From Phoebastria nigripes (Eukaryota > Chordata > Aves > Procellariiformes > Diomedeidae), in assembly GCA_035582835.1 (NCBI GenBank), contig JAYKAV010000411.1, positions 186,001 to 250,000 on the forward strand: DNA of 64,000 nucleotides. Reading direction: 5' to 3'. Below the pieces are notes generated by a model that ran no database searches, was not told the origin of the DNA, and saw nothing but the letters and a program-made list of their open reading frames with translations. The position numbers and the translations under genes are program-made. This document shows positions 1 through 14,045 of this stretch, in pieces (the first letter of the stretch is position 1; every line of letters starts with the position of its first letter).

Positions 1-3000
1 GAAGCAATAGATTATTCTACTTGAGCACACTTAGCAAGTGCATCTATAGCTAATCTCCTTGGTTTAAAACATGACTCGTGTAGCATTCTCATCTTTAGAA
101 GGAAAATACAGCAGAACGTAGGCATCTTTTATTCAGGCTTCACTTTTGCAACGTCTGAGACTCTTCCTAAGTAAAGATGGAGCAAGATTAGAGCCGTATT
201 TGGCCTATTTTATGCAGTACTATAGCTAGTTGCTTCAGAATTAGCTGAAATGCACCTAAAAATGAAACAAACCAAAATACAGTTTGCCATAAAGTCTGTA
301 TTATTTTCGTTCCTCACATGGAAAGTAAATCTGTATTATGCTGCAGGTTAACCTTAAAACATGGCTCCAAAAAAGTGATTGCCTAATTAGAGTAATTCAT
401 AGGTACACCACTCACATTTGGGCATGGTGTAAAAGCCCAAATTTTATCTTCATTCAGAAATTTATATTTTTGGAGCTTTTATGATCTAAAAGGACAACAT
501 TTTTCTCCAGACACGGAACCAAAATTAAAAATTCAAAGCACATACTCTCACTCTGTTTCACAGCTGAAATATCTGCCAATTAGCAACTCTGTCAGCAAAA
601 ACTTAACATTACAAAAACTTGAAAGGTAGAACTAATTAGGAAGCAAGCATAATGAACCCAAATGATAGGACTTCAAAACTCTAAACCTTCAGTTAGTATT
701 TAGATGCATTTTTGAAGTGAGAGCATTTACAGGTACGAACTGGCACCTTTGATTTACAGAACTGCAAAAATTAATTTCCTAAATGTAACTAATATAGATG
801 CGTTTGCTATTCATCACATTATAGTCACTATTCATATATAGACAAGAACACTAACATATACAAATGACTGAATTCCAATATCCTTATCACAGCTTAGTCC
901 CTGGTATCACAGGCAGTTATAAAGAATCTGCTGAGAGTAGGTAGAGGCTTCGTAGGTAAATCTTCAGCACATGCTCGAGCAGGGATCACAGGGGACTGAA
1001 CAAATTAGCAGCTATAGACAGGGAGAGGGTGGGACCTTGCTCTTGAAGCCAGTCCAAGGGAGGAAACAGCAGACCATGACGACTTAGCATAGCTATGTGC
1101 TGCCTCCTAAATAGGGCAGCCTTGGAAGACTGCAGTCAGCCCAGGGTAAGGTGCTACTCACTCTTAAAGGATTCAGATCTTACCCTCAAAAATTAAACTT
1201 CACTACACACCAGCAGGCAAGTACAGTTTATTAATTTATTTTAAAATTAATTTCCTTACTTTATTTTTTCTAAGTCCTAATTATTACTCATTTTTCCCCC
1301 AAGTAGTTAGGCAGGCCTATTTATTGATTATCCTTCCTACCAGTACTTTCTAACATTTGAATTCAAGGCACTTCATTTACATCATACATTTAATTCTAAA
1401 TATAAACCTACTCTGCATCTGCTTGTGACGCTGCCATACCCTTGGGCAGAAAGGCTCCAAATTGTTCGGGAAGCTGCAATGTTAAATGCTGCAAAAAACG
1501 GTAGCTATATGAGTGAAGGTGCCTGACTTGATTTTGCACCTGCTAAAAGGCTCTGTGACATCTCTTTCAGATGCTCTATGAATACTAGCAGAATAAAACC
1601 AAGACATATATACACTCTACGAATGGTACGAANAGGAATCAAGAGAAATTACAGTATACTTCCAAGTTACAGTCAGAACTGTTACGCCATTTTGCTCCTG
1701 TCTATGACGACCACTGTTGTGGTAGTTCCATTTAACAATTAGGCAATCACTGATTAACCCATAACTCTTACTTTTTTTCCCTCCCTCTGGGAAGCCATGT
1801 ATCAGACATAAGTAACAAAGGTAACCGATGACAAATTGAAGTCCTGTTTCACAAAACCTGAACAGCCTGCAACATTAGTTCTGCATTTAGTCCCTTGTAG
1901 AGGTGCTGAACACCTGTAAGATCAAGTTACACAGGTTCAGTTCTAAAACCCTGCCTACAAAAGCATCACAGCAATGAGCTGCCAAGGTCAAAACTGAGCT
2001 CTGAGGGTCACTATAAAACCAAACAGGATCTACGGAAACCTTTCCAATGGCAACGGCGGACTTTGAAAAGTTACCTGTGTGGCCAAGATCTTTCATCCAC
2101 CTAAAACCAGATACTGTTATTGCAAAGTATCATCTACAGTCTGAATATAACAATCAAAAAATAGAACTTATAACTGTGTGACATAATATAAATTCATCCT
2201 GTTACCTTTAGTATAACAGCTTCTAGACATCAAGATCATATGGTCCTTTCAATAAAGGAGTTGTTCCTAAGAAAAAGTAGTCTAATCAAAATATTAATAT
2301 GAGTCACGTAAATTCAGATGAGGTTGGATTGTGCAATCAGCGCAATTGTGACACCAGCACAATGAATCTGATTGAAAGAAATTAATTTTGCATGGATGCT
2401 TTTCAGTATACATTCAACCAATTGATTAAATTTATATTGTGATAATCCTATTAATCCTAATCTGTAAGGGTACCATAGAAGCTTCATCCTATTTCAAAAG
2501 TGGTTTTGGGTTTTTGGGGNTTTTTTTTGTTATCACAATATGCATGTACCAAAGTAACAAATACTGTTACAAAAAAAGAATCAGAAATCAGCTAAACTTC
2601 AATAGGGAATGATCCAAAACCCCCTCAAGGTTTAAAGAACAGATTTGGTGGTCTTGCTGGATGGATGCTTCATAGATGGATGCTCCACAGACTGGTTTTG
2701 TTCCCTGCAGATTTTTTTTCCATGAGATGGACAGGTCAAAGCCCTAGCAACAGACTGCGTCCTAAAGTTCTCAATCATCTTCTGCTAGGAATCACAAGTA
2801 CAGATCAGGTATTTGTATCTTATGAGATAGAACAATTTATAGAGCTTATGTCAGGTCTTCAAGATGGGGGGGGTGGATCATTCAGTGTCAAAGACTGGAC
2901 TATTACACTGAAATATGTGTTCTCAGTTCAGTGAAGTATGACAAACTCTCAGACTGTTAAGCCCCTCAGATCACAAGAGTGCTCAACAGGGGCACAAGCT

Positions 3001-3606
3001 TAGCTTCAGGCCACAGGCAAGAGGGCAAACTATCTAACCACCAGGTCCATCCCCGACAGCAAAGTGATGAATCAACAGCTACATGGTGCACAGAAGGGGA
3101 CTGTTACCAATAGCCTGTGCGTTTAAATTACATTCGTTTTGACAGACTTGTGGTCAAAGTAATGAGCATTTTTTCAACAGCTCCTGTAAGGAAAAAGAAA
3201 AAAAAAAAAAAAAGAGCTAGAAGAACAGCAGGTGAAATAAATGGAGATGCCCATGACAGAGAAAAGTGCTTCCATAAATCCTGGAATTACCAAAGTCTGC
3301 TTTCCTACCAGTTTGAAATGAACTCTCTCTAAGCACTTCTGAACCCTCCATGAAGGTTCTCCCTTCTCCACCAAGCCATTTATTTTTCACTGAGCTTGCA
3401 GGAGCATAATTATCTTTTGACACTTCTCCTGCTCCATCACATGTAAAATAAGCCAACAGGTTCCCAGAAGGAACAGTATCTTCTTCATTAGGAAGGAGGG
3501 GACACAGACACAGAAAAATGGAATAGCTTTGAAGCTGTTTCCAAGGGAATGTATGCTGGGCATGGAGGAAAAACACGCTAAAAATCATGAGAGGCAACAG
3601 GCCCAA
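1..3606. other. Intronic sequence, nothing notable beyond simple repeats
   Basis: AT-rich unique sequence with a T/G-rich patch near 2500-2530 containing an N, a 15-bp tandem duplication (2661-2690), a G8 run near 2866 and an A run at 3198-3213. No gene is seen. Confidence 0.6.
2661..2690. repeat. 15-bp tandem duplication
   Basis: ATGGATGCTTCATAG is followed directly by ATGGATGCTCCACAG. The two copies differ at two positions. Confidence 0.8.
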
Positions 3607-4144
3607 TGTCCTGGTTTCAGCTGGGATAGAGTTAATTTTCTTCCTAGTAGCTGGTATAGTGCTGTGTTTTGGATTTAGTATGAGAATAATATTGATAACA
3701 CACTGATGTTTTAGTTGTTGCTAAGTAGTGCTTACACTAGTCAAGGACTTTTCAGCTTCCCGTGCTCTGCCAGGTGCACAAGAAGCTGGGAGGGAGCATA
3801 GCCAGGACAGCTGACCCAAACTGGCCAAAGGGGTATTGCATACCATATGGTGTCATGCTCTGTATATAAACTGGGGGCAGTTGGCTGGGGGGCCAGTGAT
3901 TGCTGCTCAGGGACTGGATGAGCATCAGTCAGTGGGTGGTGAGCAGTTGCACTGTGCATCACTTGCTTTGTATATTCTTTTATTATTATTACTACTATTT
4001 TACTTTATTTTATTTCAATTTTTAAACTGTCTTTATCTTTCTTCCTTTTACTCTCCTGATTCTCTCCCCCATCCCACCAGAGGTGGGGGGAGTGAGTGAG
4101 TGGCTGTGTGGTGGTTAGTTGCTGGCTAAGGTTAAACCACGACA
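3607..4144 (+). mobile_element. Solo LTR of an endogenous retrovirus, avian ERVL-like
   Basis: The 538-bp element starts TGTCCTGG and ends CCACGACA, so it has the LTR hallmark TG...CA with a TGTC/GACA terminal inverted repeat. I recognise its opening (CAGCTGGGATAGAGTTAA) and its ending (GCTGGCTAAGGTTAAACCAC) as an LTR family common in neoavian genomes; the exact family name is uncertain. A TATA box (TATATAAA, 3863-3870) sits in the middle, as expected for the U3/R boundary, and a T/A-rich then C-rich stretch follows before the end. No internal retroviral sequence lies on either side, so it is a solo LTR. The flanking pentamers CCCAA (3602-3606) and CTCGA (4145-4149) match at 3 of 5 positions, and both differences are transitions, so they could be a decayed 5-bp target-site duplication. 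It lies antisense to PRKCE. Confidence 0.85.
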
Positions 4145-7100
4145 CTCGAACAACATGGACTTTCCATAGAATATTTCTTTTTCAATCTATCCTTCAAGTT
4201 TTAACAAATTGTCTTCATAGTGTTTTTGAATAGTATGTACCTGTGCATGAAGTGTTTCAGATCTCCTTTATGAGTTCCTATATTTAGAGCAGCACCTCTT
4301 AAAAAATCAGGAAGTTTCTGTTCTAAAGTTATTTTCTCAAAATGCAAAACTGAATGGAAACACTATTTACAAGAAATTCAGTTTAAAAAGCCCCATGCTA
4401 CTTAAGGAGGTTTACTTAAGATCACTGATTTATTTATTTATTTATTTTGATTGACAAAAACCCTTTTGGAAAAATGGCTGGGAGATGATGGGAAATAAGA
4501 TTTTTGACAAAACTCTGCATTATTTTCAGAAGCTTCTATGCAAGATGTATTTTTGTCAAAAAACTCTCATAGAAAGAAAAAAAATATTTCCTGTCCAGTT
4601 CTGGCATCTTGCCTTTCAGTGACCAATAATAATAGCCCAGTAAAAACAGAGCACAACACACAGGATCCAAGTGTTTCCTCCAGATGCACCTGCAGATGTC
4701 CCTTTGCCTCGTATAAGAAAGAGTACTGTCTCTCCTGAATCTCATCTTTGGAGGATGATAATCTGAAATAAATACACCTNGTTCCATCAACTGGATCTGA
4801 TTTTCTCAGCATTTCTATTCCCTTCTATAGGTTATTCTACAAGGAAGAGCATTCTGCATGGAAATAATTGAAGACAAGAAAGTATTGTTTTATCCACAGC
4901 TTGTGTATGAAATTTAAGGTAAGCCTAACAAAATTACACATTTCTGACACTGAAATGAAAACAGGGATACAAATGAGAAAGTCAACTTAGACTAAACATT
5001 TAAAGGATCTGCATTTGCTGTTAAGCATGCAATAGAAATACACTGTTATGTTTCCACTTTTACTACTGCTAAATTTCACTATCATTGAGAATTTCTTTAG
5101 CCAACACTAAAAATGTCTTTGGCTAACACAGCAAACATTGCAACATGCTGATAATTAATTTTATTAAGTTTCATCACAGTGATCCTTGCTGAAGATGCAC
5201 AGGGGAAGGTGTCAGTCAAACTACACTAGAACTTCTTGCACTGGGCTTATAAAAGTGGTTTTGGAGAGAGCGAAGAGGAAGCGTGCAGCCTTTCGGCTGC
5301 ATGACTGCTCAGCTGGGGCACCTCCCATTCCTGATTCCTGGTTTGCAGAATACTGGGAAACGACAGAAGCAGAAATGTGAATGGTTTGTTTAAAGTAAAA
5401 CATCCTCCAACAAGAAACTCCATTGGGTTACTGGGTTCAGCAAGTAGCTGAGCACTACAGTGTTATTGCAGATGAAAGGACGAGACAGAAAGGCTCTCAG
5501 CCTAACACAAGAGGGGCATACAGCACCGGGAAACTATTGTAGTACAGGGAATCCTCATCTTCCACAAACACAAACTGTGAAACATTCTTATAATGATGAC
5601 AGATAGAAAGGTTTGGGTGAATACTTTGCGTTCTGCTTTTAACACTGCACAGCTGTTTGTGTACAGTTGTCCAGACAGAAGCCTCTAAAAGCAGCAGCAC
5701 CAATAATGTGAAATGTTGTAGACACTGAAATCAGACCATCTGCTGCATTCCTAGTCGCCACAACAGGTTTAGATGGGGACCACAGATAAACAGAGCCTCT
5801 GGATGTAGGTGCAAACCAATACTACTCACATTATTCTGCAGTTTCTGAAACTTCATACATACAAGACCCGTACTATTCCACATCAGAAAAGCCACACTTT
5901 GCTACCTTTCTGTCTTCAGTCTATTTTATACAATCTACCAATTCTACTATCTATCATTTCAGCTTTTTCTGGAAAAGTATACCAACATCTAAGTATACTT
6001 ATTCAGTATAGTGTTTATTATGCAATACCATTTCTCAATAAACAGGATCATACTGAAAAAAGCTAAATATAAACTTACCTAGGCAGAGATCCACAAGTAC
6101 ACCAAATAACAGAAATTACTTTAAAATTCCACAGGCAGTTAAAATTATTAATATTACCATTTGGAATTAGAAAAATGAGTTATAACTTCTAAAGACCCTC
6201 ATTCCCAAGAAATCCTTCTAAGAAACATTGGTATAGCCATTTGTAGACTTTATTAACAACTTCCTATGCATATCAATTTATTTAACAAGTCATAAAATAG
6301 GTGGCTACAACAACATTGATGCAACCCTAATATAGCCCTTCTGAGTACTTGGCAAATTAAAAAGTTTCACATAGCATCTAGGGGCTCAAGGTTTATAAAT
6401 TCTATGCTGTCCTATTCTTAGTCACATCCAAGTTAATTTAAGCAATAACTTAACAGTAATAATAAAAGTCTATTTTTTAATATAGGATGTACTTTTCTTA
6501 CATAATTTTTTTAAAAGCCATTATAGACAGATATAAGCAAAATAAAAATGATCACGGTTGCATATGACATCATTGCTGTTCCTTAAAGAATATATTTCAT
6601 ATTGGAAGAAAGTGACAGGCTTATCTCCAGATAGCAGTAATAAACAATGACAAATAATATACCTTCTCCATTTATATTTATATGTAGTTGGCTAAAATCT
6701 AATGGTGTTGTGTATAAGAGTTTTCAAGTATCTCACGAAGAAGCTAATTTATTTATTTGGCTCCCATCAACCAGTATGTGGATTTCCTCAGCCACACCCA
6801 ACAGGAGACAGTGTTAGTGAGTGGAGTTCCGTGCTACATTTGCTCCTTTTCCTTCTTTTGACCAACAGTGAAGAGCGCTCTGAACTGCAAAAATACAACC
6901 TCATATGCAGAATCACAAATCACATAAGATTTACCAATTGTTAGTTTAATTAGTAAGGGCTAAGGCAAGAAATCTTGTAGGATTTAAGTATATTGTATGC
7001 TTAAAGGTAAGACACAGTGAAATTACTTTTCAAGGAATTAAGTAAGTATCCAAATACAACTTTCTACGGCTAATTTACTCTATTTGCTCAGAGATGAGCA

Positions 7101-9494
7101 AACAGTGGATGGAGCTCCCTTCTTAAACTATATCCGCAGGCTGATTTAAGGAAACTGAAATCCAGTAACAAAGTAACACAGTGAGCAGTATGCAATTTTC
7201 TCTACCAATATGGACAACTTCCAGGAGAATTTGTATCTAAAGGTCACAGACTATTTCATTCCTCCACAGCTCAGTTCTTGTTCCATGCTGAATGTATCAG
7301 CAAGGGTGTTGTTTATAATGAAGGGGGTTTTTTGTTTGGTTTTGATGTATCCATAAGGAATTAGAGCTAGACCACCAACTGATTTCACATAGGCCACCCA
7401 AGTATTCCCTCAATATCAAAAGCAGAAAGAGATTCCTTTTTAAAACTAAGATTTTGCTTTTGTCTATAGTACCAATTATAATTTAACACAGCAAAACACC
7501 ACCACAGATAAAAGATTTTTACTGTAAATCAGAACAGAGGAGTTCTGCATAAAAGCAAGGACTATTTAAAGACGGGACAAACGCAGAGCCATGATGGAAT
7601 CCATGCATTGCAAACAACGTTGACATGGTACAGTTCACCCTAGAGAGTCAGTTTTCCATGCCCTAGGCAAATGCTCAACTGCCTTTTATCAGCACTATTA
7701 GTCATTACCATGACAGCAATATAGGATGAAATCAGCATCCGTTACATTGCATAGTTACCTTAAATGCCATCCAGCCACTGAAACACAAAGGGCTGGAAAA
7801 TTACTTGGAGCAATATTGCGCTTTTGCTTGTGCTAGTGCATTTTTCAATTGATGCAAACACATTAAGACAGTTAATCAATTGCAAATGAAAATCCGTTCT
7901 CTGTACTATTAATGAATGCAACTTTGTTTAGGTAAAAGCACTGTGTTGAAATACTTTGAACTAAACATTAACTGTGTATGAATTCTGAATAACAAGAGCA
8001 AAACAAACTCCTCCAAGGACTTCCGCTTTTAAAAGTAATTCTTCCATCATCTAAAGCAACTTCTTGNTGTTTTCTTTTATAAACATATATTATATTCTAA
8101 CAGTGTGTCATGGATGAATCCTAATCGTTTGAAGTTCTCTCACAAAAGGAGCTAAGCAGTAGTCCAGGAAGGACCTGCAGAACCACCCTTCTACCTCCTT
8201 AAAAGCATACATGCTGCCTATTTCAAGCATGACCTTCTGCAGCTTGTAAAGGATGCTGCAGCTATTTTCATAATCAACTGCTCTCTTCTTCCAAGAGTTT
8301 TCAAGTACTGCAGTGTGGAATTTGCACTGTCCATACCTTACATTACAGTGACTAGCATAAGGATAAAAGACTCGGCAAGAGGGAGCTGGTTTGATACTTT
8401 ACACTAAATCTGTAATGTANAACATTTTATAAAGAAAACCAACTAATTAGCGCCCTTTCATTAAGCTGCTGCTTTTTCCCTATTTGTGTCACACAGGTGA
8501 GACAGAGGATAAAAGACCTGATTTGCAACTTGTACATCAGCAATCCCCACTTGCCCTGCATGAATAAGGATCACAGCACTGGATCCTGAAAAGAGATTCA
8601 GTCATAATTCAANAGCTTTAAAATGAAACACTTTCATGTCAGTATTATTGCATGACTTGATATCCCAAACTTGATTTTCTTCTCAAGGAGGTCACAGGTG
8701 AAGCATACTGTGAGTTCTAATGTACCTCTGAAGTGACAAAGTGTTAATGGAAATACTGAAAAGACTGCCTAGCGCTGATCCTATGGGAGAAAACCTGCGC
8801 GCCAGATCTTTGTCTCAGCCTTCATCAGCAGCTGACAGGAAAGGGAAGTAGAGCAAATCAGAATCTGCACCAATAAATTTTCCTCTAAACTTACAGAACA
8901 TTTTGATGTATTTCCTTCATCTGTGTATGCAATTCAGAAATTAATATTTAAATGTTTTTGCACTTTAGTTACAGATTATTCAGAAGTTTTGATCTGAGAA
9001 TATAATAGGGAGCAGATAGCCGATAGCCCTCCTTTAGGGAACTGAACCCAAGCTCCAGTGTCCAGCTCCCAGAAAGCAACTCTGCCTCGTAAATCTGCCA
9101 TAGTTAGATGGCCTGAGGCAAAAAATAAAGCACTTGCTACTAGCTGGAGGCTCTGAAGTACTGCACTGAAAAAAAGGAAATACAACCAGAAACATCAACG
9201 TTTCTAATGATATTTTCCTCCAGAATCAGAAAAGCGCTTTCTTGTTAACAAAAAGGATTTAAAAGGCTACTGTCATGCAGCATGCGACACAGAAGTATAC
9301 ATTAGTTTTATATAGCCTTTTTCTTCACAATGCCTGACTGTCAGAGTTCAGGCTGGTAGCATGGGCATCATGAGAATTTATCTCAGCTCCAACATGCTCC
9401 AGTCTATTTGCAGCCCTATCTGCTTGATTCAGTTTTCCATGTATTTTATCCCTGGTAGTCCTATTTAATAACAGCGTTCACACACAAAGAGAAT
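4145..9494. other. Intronic sequence without recognised genes or repeats
   Basis: Unique AT-rich sequence. The stretch around 8440-8515 (AACTAATTAGCGCCC, then a pyrimidine-rich run and CACAGGTGAG) has the compact, homeobox-site-bearing look of a conserved non-coding element, but that cannot be judged without alignment. Confidence 0.5.
4432..4449. repeat. (TTTA)n microsatellite
   Basis: About four and a half TTTA units sit in intron 2. No unusual context is seen. Confidence 0.85.
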
Positions 9495-9720
9495 TATGAT
9501 GTGGGGTAAATTGATGACTTGTCCGAAGTCATGAATACTTTTTTGCTGAGGCAACTTCCTGAGTCCTGTATTCACTGACCAACCCAGTAGCCTATAATCC
9601 CCTCAGTCTGGAGGAATGGCAGCATCTCTGCCTCAGTTTCTCCACATAAAAACACATCTTCTAAAGATGTTGTAAAGCTTATGCAACACATGAAGTCTTC
9701 TATGATGATAAGAAATACCA
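9495..9720. mobile_element. Possible decayed MIR-like SINE sequence
   Basis: Pieces such as GATGACTTGTCCGAAGTCA resemble the MIR core (TAACTTGCCCAAGGTCACAC). The later CCTCAGTTTCTCC followed by an AT-rich stretch resembles the opposite strand of a MIR. The two halves point in different directions, so this may be two fragments or chance similarity. An alignment to a MIR/CORE-SINE consensus would decide. Confidence 0.3.
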
Positions 9721-10764
9721 TATAAATGCAATTATTACCGTACCCAGGAAATCTCGGCTGTTTTCCATATAAAGGACATCAATGATACCAGCAGAAGGAG
9801 TAAGACCATGGTGTCAAGATTATGGTTTATATAATATTTTAATTCTAAATTACATTACCTATGGTCCTGCAACTTGTTTGTAAAACCACTTTTTTCATAC
9901 CTCAGATAACAGATGTTGATAAAACACTAAAAATGCCTTACATTATATTTTGCTGCATAGTCAGTTGCTGCTTAAATTTTAGTGAGCTTTTTATGCCCCT
10001 TACTTGCAGAAACTCTTAGCCATCTTTTGTTTTCCCTTTTGGCTTTTTATTTAGTTTTCAAATAGCTATTTCTGTGCTTTTGCCACCAGCAATATAAAAA
10101 TTACCTCTAGGCCATAAGCAGAAACAGGAAGTAAAAGCAAATAACCCAGTCTTACAAAACAGTGCTGTTTTTGGCAAGGGATTTAAATATTGAGATGTAG
10201 CCACTTCAAACTTGACAATATCAAATAAAGGGAGCGCTCATTTTGGAGGTTTGTCACTAACTGTGATGGAAACACATGACGGACACAAGTTGCTTAGGTT
10301 TTCTTCATTCAAATGAATATGAACGTGGTGGGGGCAACTAGATGCGAAATTAATGAGATGGGCACTGATACTTAGGTGAAACCACAACACAGTACAACAG
10401 GAACAGGTAGCACTGATGAGACAACTTAAAGTCAACCAAATTAGTAAAAGGCTATTTTGTGTACTCTAGCATCTTCCAGTTAAGTGACACAATTTTTTAT
10501 CCCTAGGAAGACTCCAGACAGGCACAATGATAATCTAGAATTAAAACTGTAACTAACTTGGTCATTTGAACATAAAAAGGATACATGCTAAATCAATATA
10601 AATAAATATACCAATACTATTACAACCATTATTTATTATTAATGTGTTTGATAAAACCATAATGAAACTACTTGTTTTTCTGATGCAACATATCAAACAC
10701 GCTAACATTATCCAGACACTCACAAGAAATTCTTCAGTTATAAATTATTTCTTTAAACTACAAA

Positions 10765-10804
10765 TACATATATATATATATATGTGTATACACGCACATA
10801 CACT
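10765..10804. repeat. (TA)n microsatellite grading into (CA/TG)-like sequence
   Basis: About nine TA units are followed by TGTGTATACACGCACATACAC. Confidence 0.9.
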
Positions 10805-11956
10805 TGTGTCCTTTTGACTGATGGAACCAGTTTAGCCTAATTTTTTTTCAACTTTTTCTATCTTTTCAATTGTAAGATTAATTTTGTTTTGGTAATCTGA
10901 ATGGTCATTTAACAACAGGAGAGTATCTCCTATTTATTCTGTTTTTCCTATGGATTCTGTTTATCTCCTCAAACGCAAAATGTACAAGAAGTGGTATTTT
11001 GGATTGGCAGCTCCATGCCTCATTATTGCCATATAAAGGCAGGCTAATTTATCCCTAAAACTTGTAATAAAATACAAATACTACAATTTACAATGATTTT
11101 TTCCTAAGAATGAACTCTAAATAATAGACAGCCACAGTTTCACTACCACACCAAAATAGTGACTTCGCCCCACAGCAATTACATATTTCAGTAGCCTTTC
11201 CAAGACAAATCAAAGAAGAAAAATCCGCTCTGCTGTTCAACTGATTCTGTCATCTATGTAACTGCTTTTACTTATCCTAACTATAGCAAGCTTTAAAGAT
11301 CTCGGCAAGGAAGGATTTACAGGAAATTACAGCTCCAAATACTGATATCCAAGTAAGAATCAGTTTTGCTGGAGCAGGGACTTCAGACTTTGGCCTGCCT
11401 GCGCTTCTGGAGACGAAGCTGGCAGGAAGTGGAAGGGGAAGCAACACGCTTTGGGCTGGGATAAGCAGCTCAGCAGGAAACGAGGGAAGGCAGTTACAGG
11501 CCAGTCAGCAAGATAATGAATTCAATCCAACCTTACAGTAATGAGGAGAAAAAGAAGTTTGACTTTGATTTTTAGCTCCAAATTCAAACAATGCAATTAA
11601 TGGTTGTCTGCTCTCTTCCTCCCATTGTAACAAGGCATAAAACAGGCTTTGTTTGATTTAGCATTCAGAGCAAGAGAAGACACTGCTCATGTGCACTGGT
11701 GCCGAGAGCTGTGCATAACCAAACCTGTACAAAGAACCACAGGACAGATTAAGGCTTTAGTGCCTACAGAGACAGATACCAGGTGGGATTTTCACAAGAA
11801 CCTAAATGAGCCTTGGTTCCACATTGCTTTCTGTGGAGAGGTATTTGCCTCAAGAGACCGTTTGCCTAATTGCCACAACTTTTCCACTGGGTTCTCTAGA
11901 AGGAGCTACCAAGACTAGGCACTAACCAAGTGAAAAAAGAAAGATGATGTCTTCAA

Positions 11957-11988
11957 AAAGAAAAACAAAACAAAACAAAACAAAAAAC
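11957..11988. repeat. (AAAAC)n microsatellite
   Basis: Several AAAAC units end in CAAAAAACTC. It belongs to the A/C-rich tract class described under 15147-15202. Confidence 0.85.
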
Positions 11989-12691
11989 TCTTTCTTCACA
12001 ATTACTGAGGTTTTGNGCCTGTTTCTTAGAAAACGACCTTCTGAAATGCTATTGATTACATAGCTACACAAAAGTAGCAGTAAATTTCCAAAAAGTATAT
12101 CAGTATTAAGAACACTAAGAGAATCATTTCGAACTGGAATTACCTAATCTTTAACAGCACAGTTCACGTTCAGCTCATCTGTGATTAATGTATACCAACC
12201 TATGAAGTCAGTCCTCAACTGTTATTTGAGGAAGAAGGACTAAAAGGGAAAAGAAGGAAAAGGGTTAGTTGGGTGCTATAAAAATAGGAAAATAGTTATA
12301 AAATTTAGATCCTACTGAATTTAACAATGCCATTATTTAACTTTATTCTGAGTAATCCTTAACAGAAACTTCCATTTTCTAATTAAAAACCCCAACCGTA
12401 TGTCTCCCAGGAATAGAAAGGAGAAGAATGAATAAAAAGAAAACTCAACATCAATACCAGCAAACAGAAGAAATAGATTCCAGATGTTTAAAGACAGATT
12501 CTTTTCCTGGTCTTTCTAGTGCAGGTATGAAACTGGAAGGTTGGATTCTTTCCATGTTGTCTTCCAAATCTCTTATTGATGTAAAATTGTTCCAGTGGAA
12601 CTGGGTTAGCCTCATTACAATCACAGAAGAAATACTGNGCGCCTCATGTTATCCAAAGTTTCTCAGACCAGAAATGCTGCAACAATTTCAG

Positions 12692-12732
12692 TTTCACCTG
12701 TGTTACAGGTGAAAAGACTTTTAAAGTCTTTT
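12692..12732. repeat. Tandem pair of perfect inverted repeats
   Basis: The first has arms TTTCACCTGT (12692-12701) and ACAGGTGAAA (12705-12714) with a 3-nt spacer. The second has arms AAAAGACTTT (12712-12721) and AAAGTCTTTT (12723-12732) with a 1-nt centre. Both are perfect over 10 bp, and the two overlap by three A residues. The first arm contains CACCTG/CAGGTG E-boxes. Confidence 0.85.
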
Positions 12733-14007
12733 ACGCAGTCCTTCAATGCTGGTAATGTTAGCAGCACCAGTATTGCTAGAAGGAATCAGTCTTAGACTAT
12801 TATGCAAATGCAACCCTGAGAGATGATAGCTGTGACTTCAGCTGCATATGGTATTTGTAACTTAAAAAAAATAATTCGGTAACAAAATAATTTCATTTTG
12901 ATATTTTATATGGTTAAAAGAGTTTGGGCAAAGAAACGAAAAAGATGCACGTTCTCAAATACAACTTTCATAGCCTGTACGTCTGCCATATACACAGTAA
13001 AGGGAAACTCCTTCTACTACTATGACTATACATTACATCAGGAATCAGGAGTCTTGTTCCCTACAAAAAAAAAATATTAACACCGCAGAGAAACCGGTGT
13101 AGAATATATTGGACAGTATTAGTTGCATCAGCTTTTCACAAGGTTATTTGCAAATTACTTTTGGATTCTTAAAGGCTTTCCTCTCCAAAGGCAGTAGCAA
13201 TGAAATGAAATACTTTCCAATACTTTCCATAGTTTTTTATGTGTAGCTAAACTGGCATAGAAGAAAGATGTTTGTATTTCCTACTCCGAATCTTTCACTG
13301 AGTTGCCATTCTCAGTTTGTAAGGAAACTGTGTGCCCAACAACCCAACTGATTCATCCAGTTGGTGGCAAGAGTTCCACTGACTCCTACTGAGGCCCAGG
13401 AAATGGGTGACAAGCCTGAAAAGAATACAGAAACATAGGCGCATGCTATTTGATAGCTCATATTCCAAGCCAGCCTTTCTGGAGCACTAGAGAGTTAGAA
13501 ATCTGTAAATAATGAGGACTGTGGTGCTGCAAAGAAGCAGAAACATGAAAAGCTGGATCACATCCTAATATGCCAAACGGCTTTGCTATCCTAGGTATAA
13601 AGTCTGTGAGCACACAGTCCTTCAGAGAAGACATCAAACAAGATACTACTGAGTATGTGAAGTCTCCCGCCCCTTCTCCCACTCAAAAAAATAGGAAAAA
13701 TACTTGAAGAACAAGATGTGATTTACTTACATAATTTAGTCAAACACTCAAGCACAGGTAAGGGAAATGCTTAATCTACCTAAGAGAAGCTAAATAAGTT
13801 TTAATGATGTATACATTCTTCTGAAACGAATGCAATCAAACCCTCCAAAGCACTATCTTAACAAAACAAGACATGTCATTTCTGATACTGATTACATCCC
13901 ACAAAGATTAAATGAAGAAGTAAAATATATCTAATACATGTTATATATCTGACCTTCCCTGAGCATGCATAATTTATGCTCTCTAATAATAAAGACCAGG
14001 GATGACA

Positions 14008-14010
<3 letters not shown>

Positions 14011-14040
<30 letters not shown>
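14011..14040. repeat. 30-nt poly-T tract
   Basis: This is the longest homopolymer in the window. On the minus strand it is poly-A, so it could be the tail of an old retroposed copy, but the sequence next to it is not recognisable as a SINE or processed transcript. A 15-nt A run lies at 14178-14192. Confidence 0.95.

Positions 14041-14045
<5 letters not shown>

Noticed and set aside
3117..3332. 71-codon frame with a poly-lysine run
   Set aside because: The lysines come from the poly-A tract at 3198-3213. It is not a gene.
3741..4099. Short open frames on both strands near 3.8-4.1 kb
   Set aside because: They lie inside the solo LTR and are by-products of its sequence. LTRs of this kind do not encode protein.
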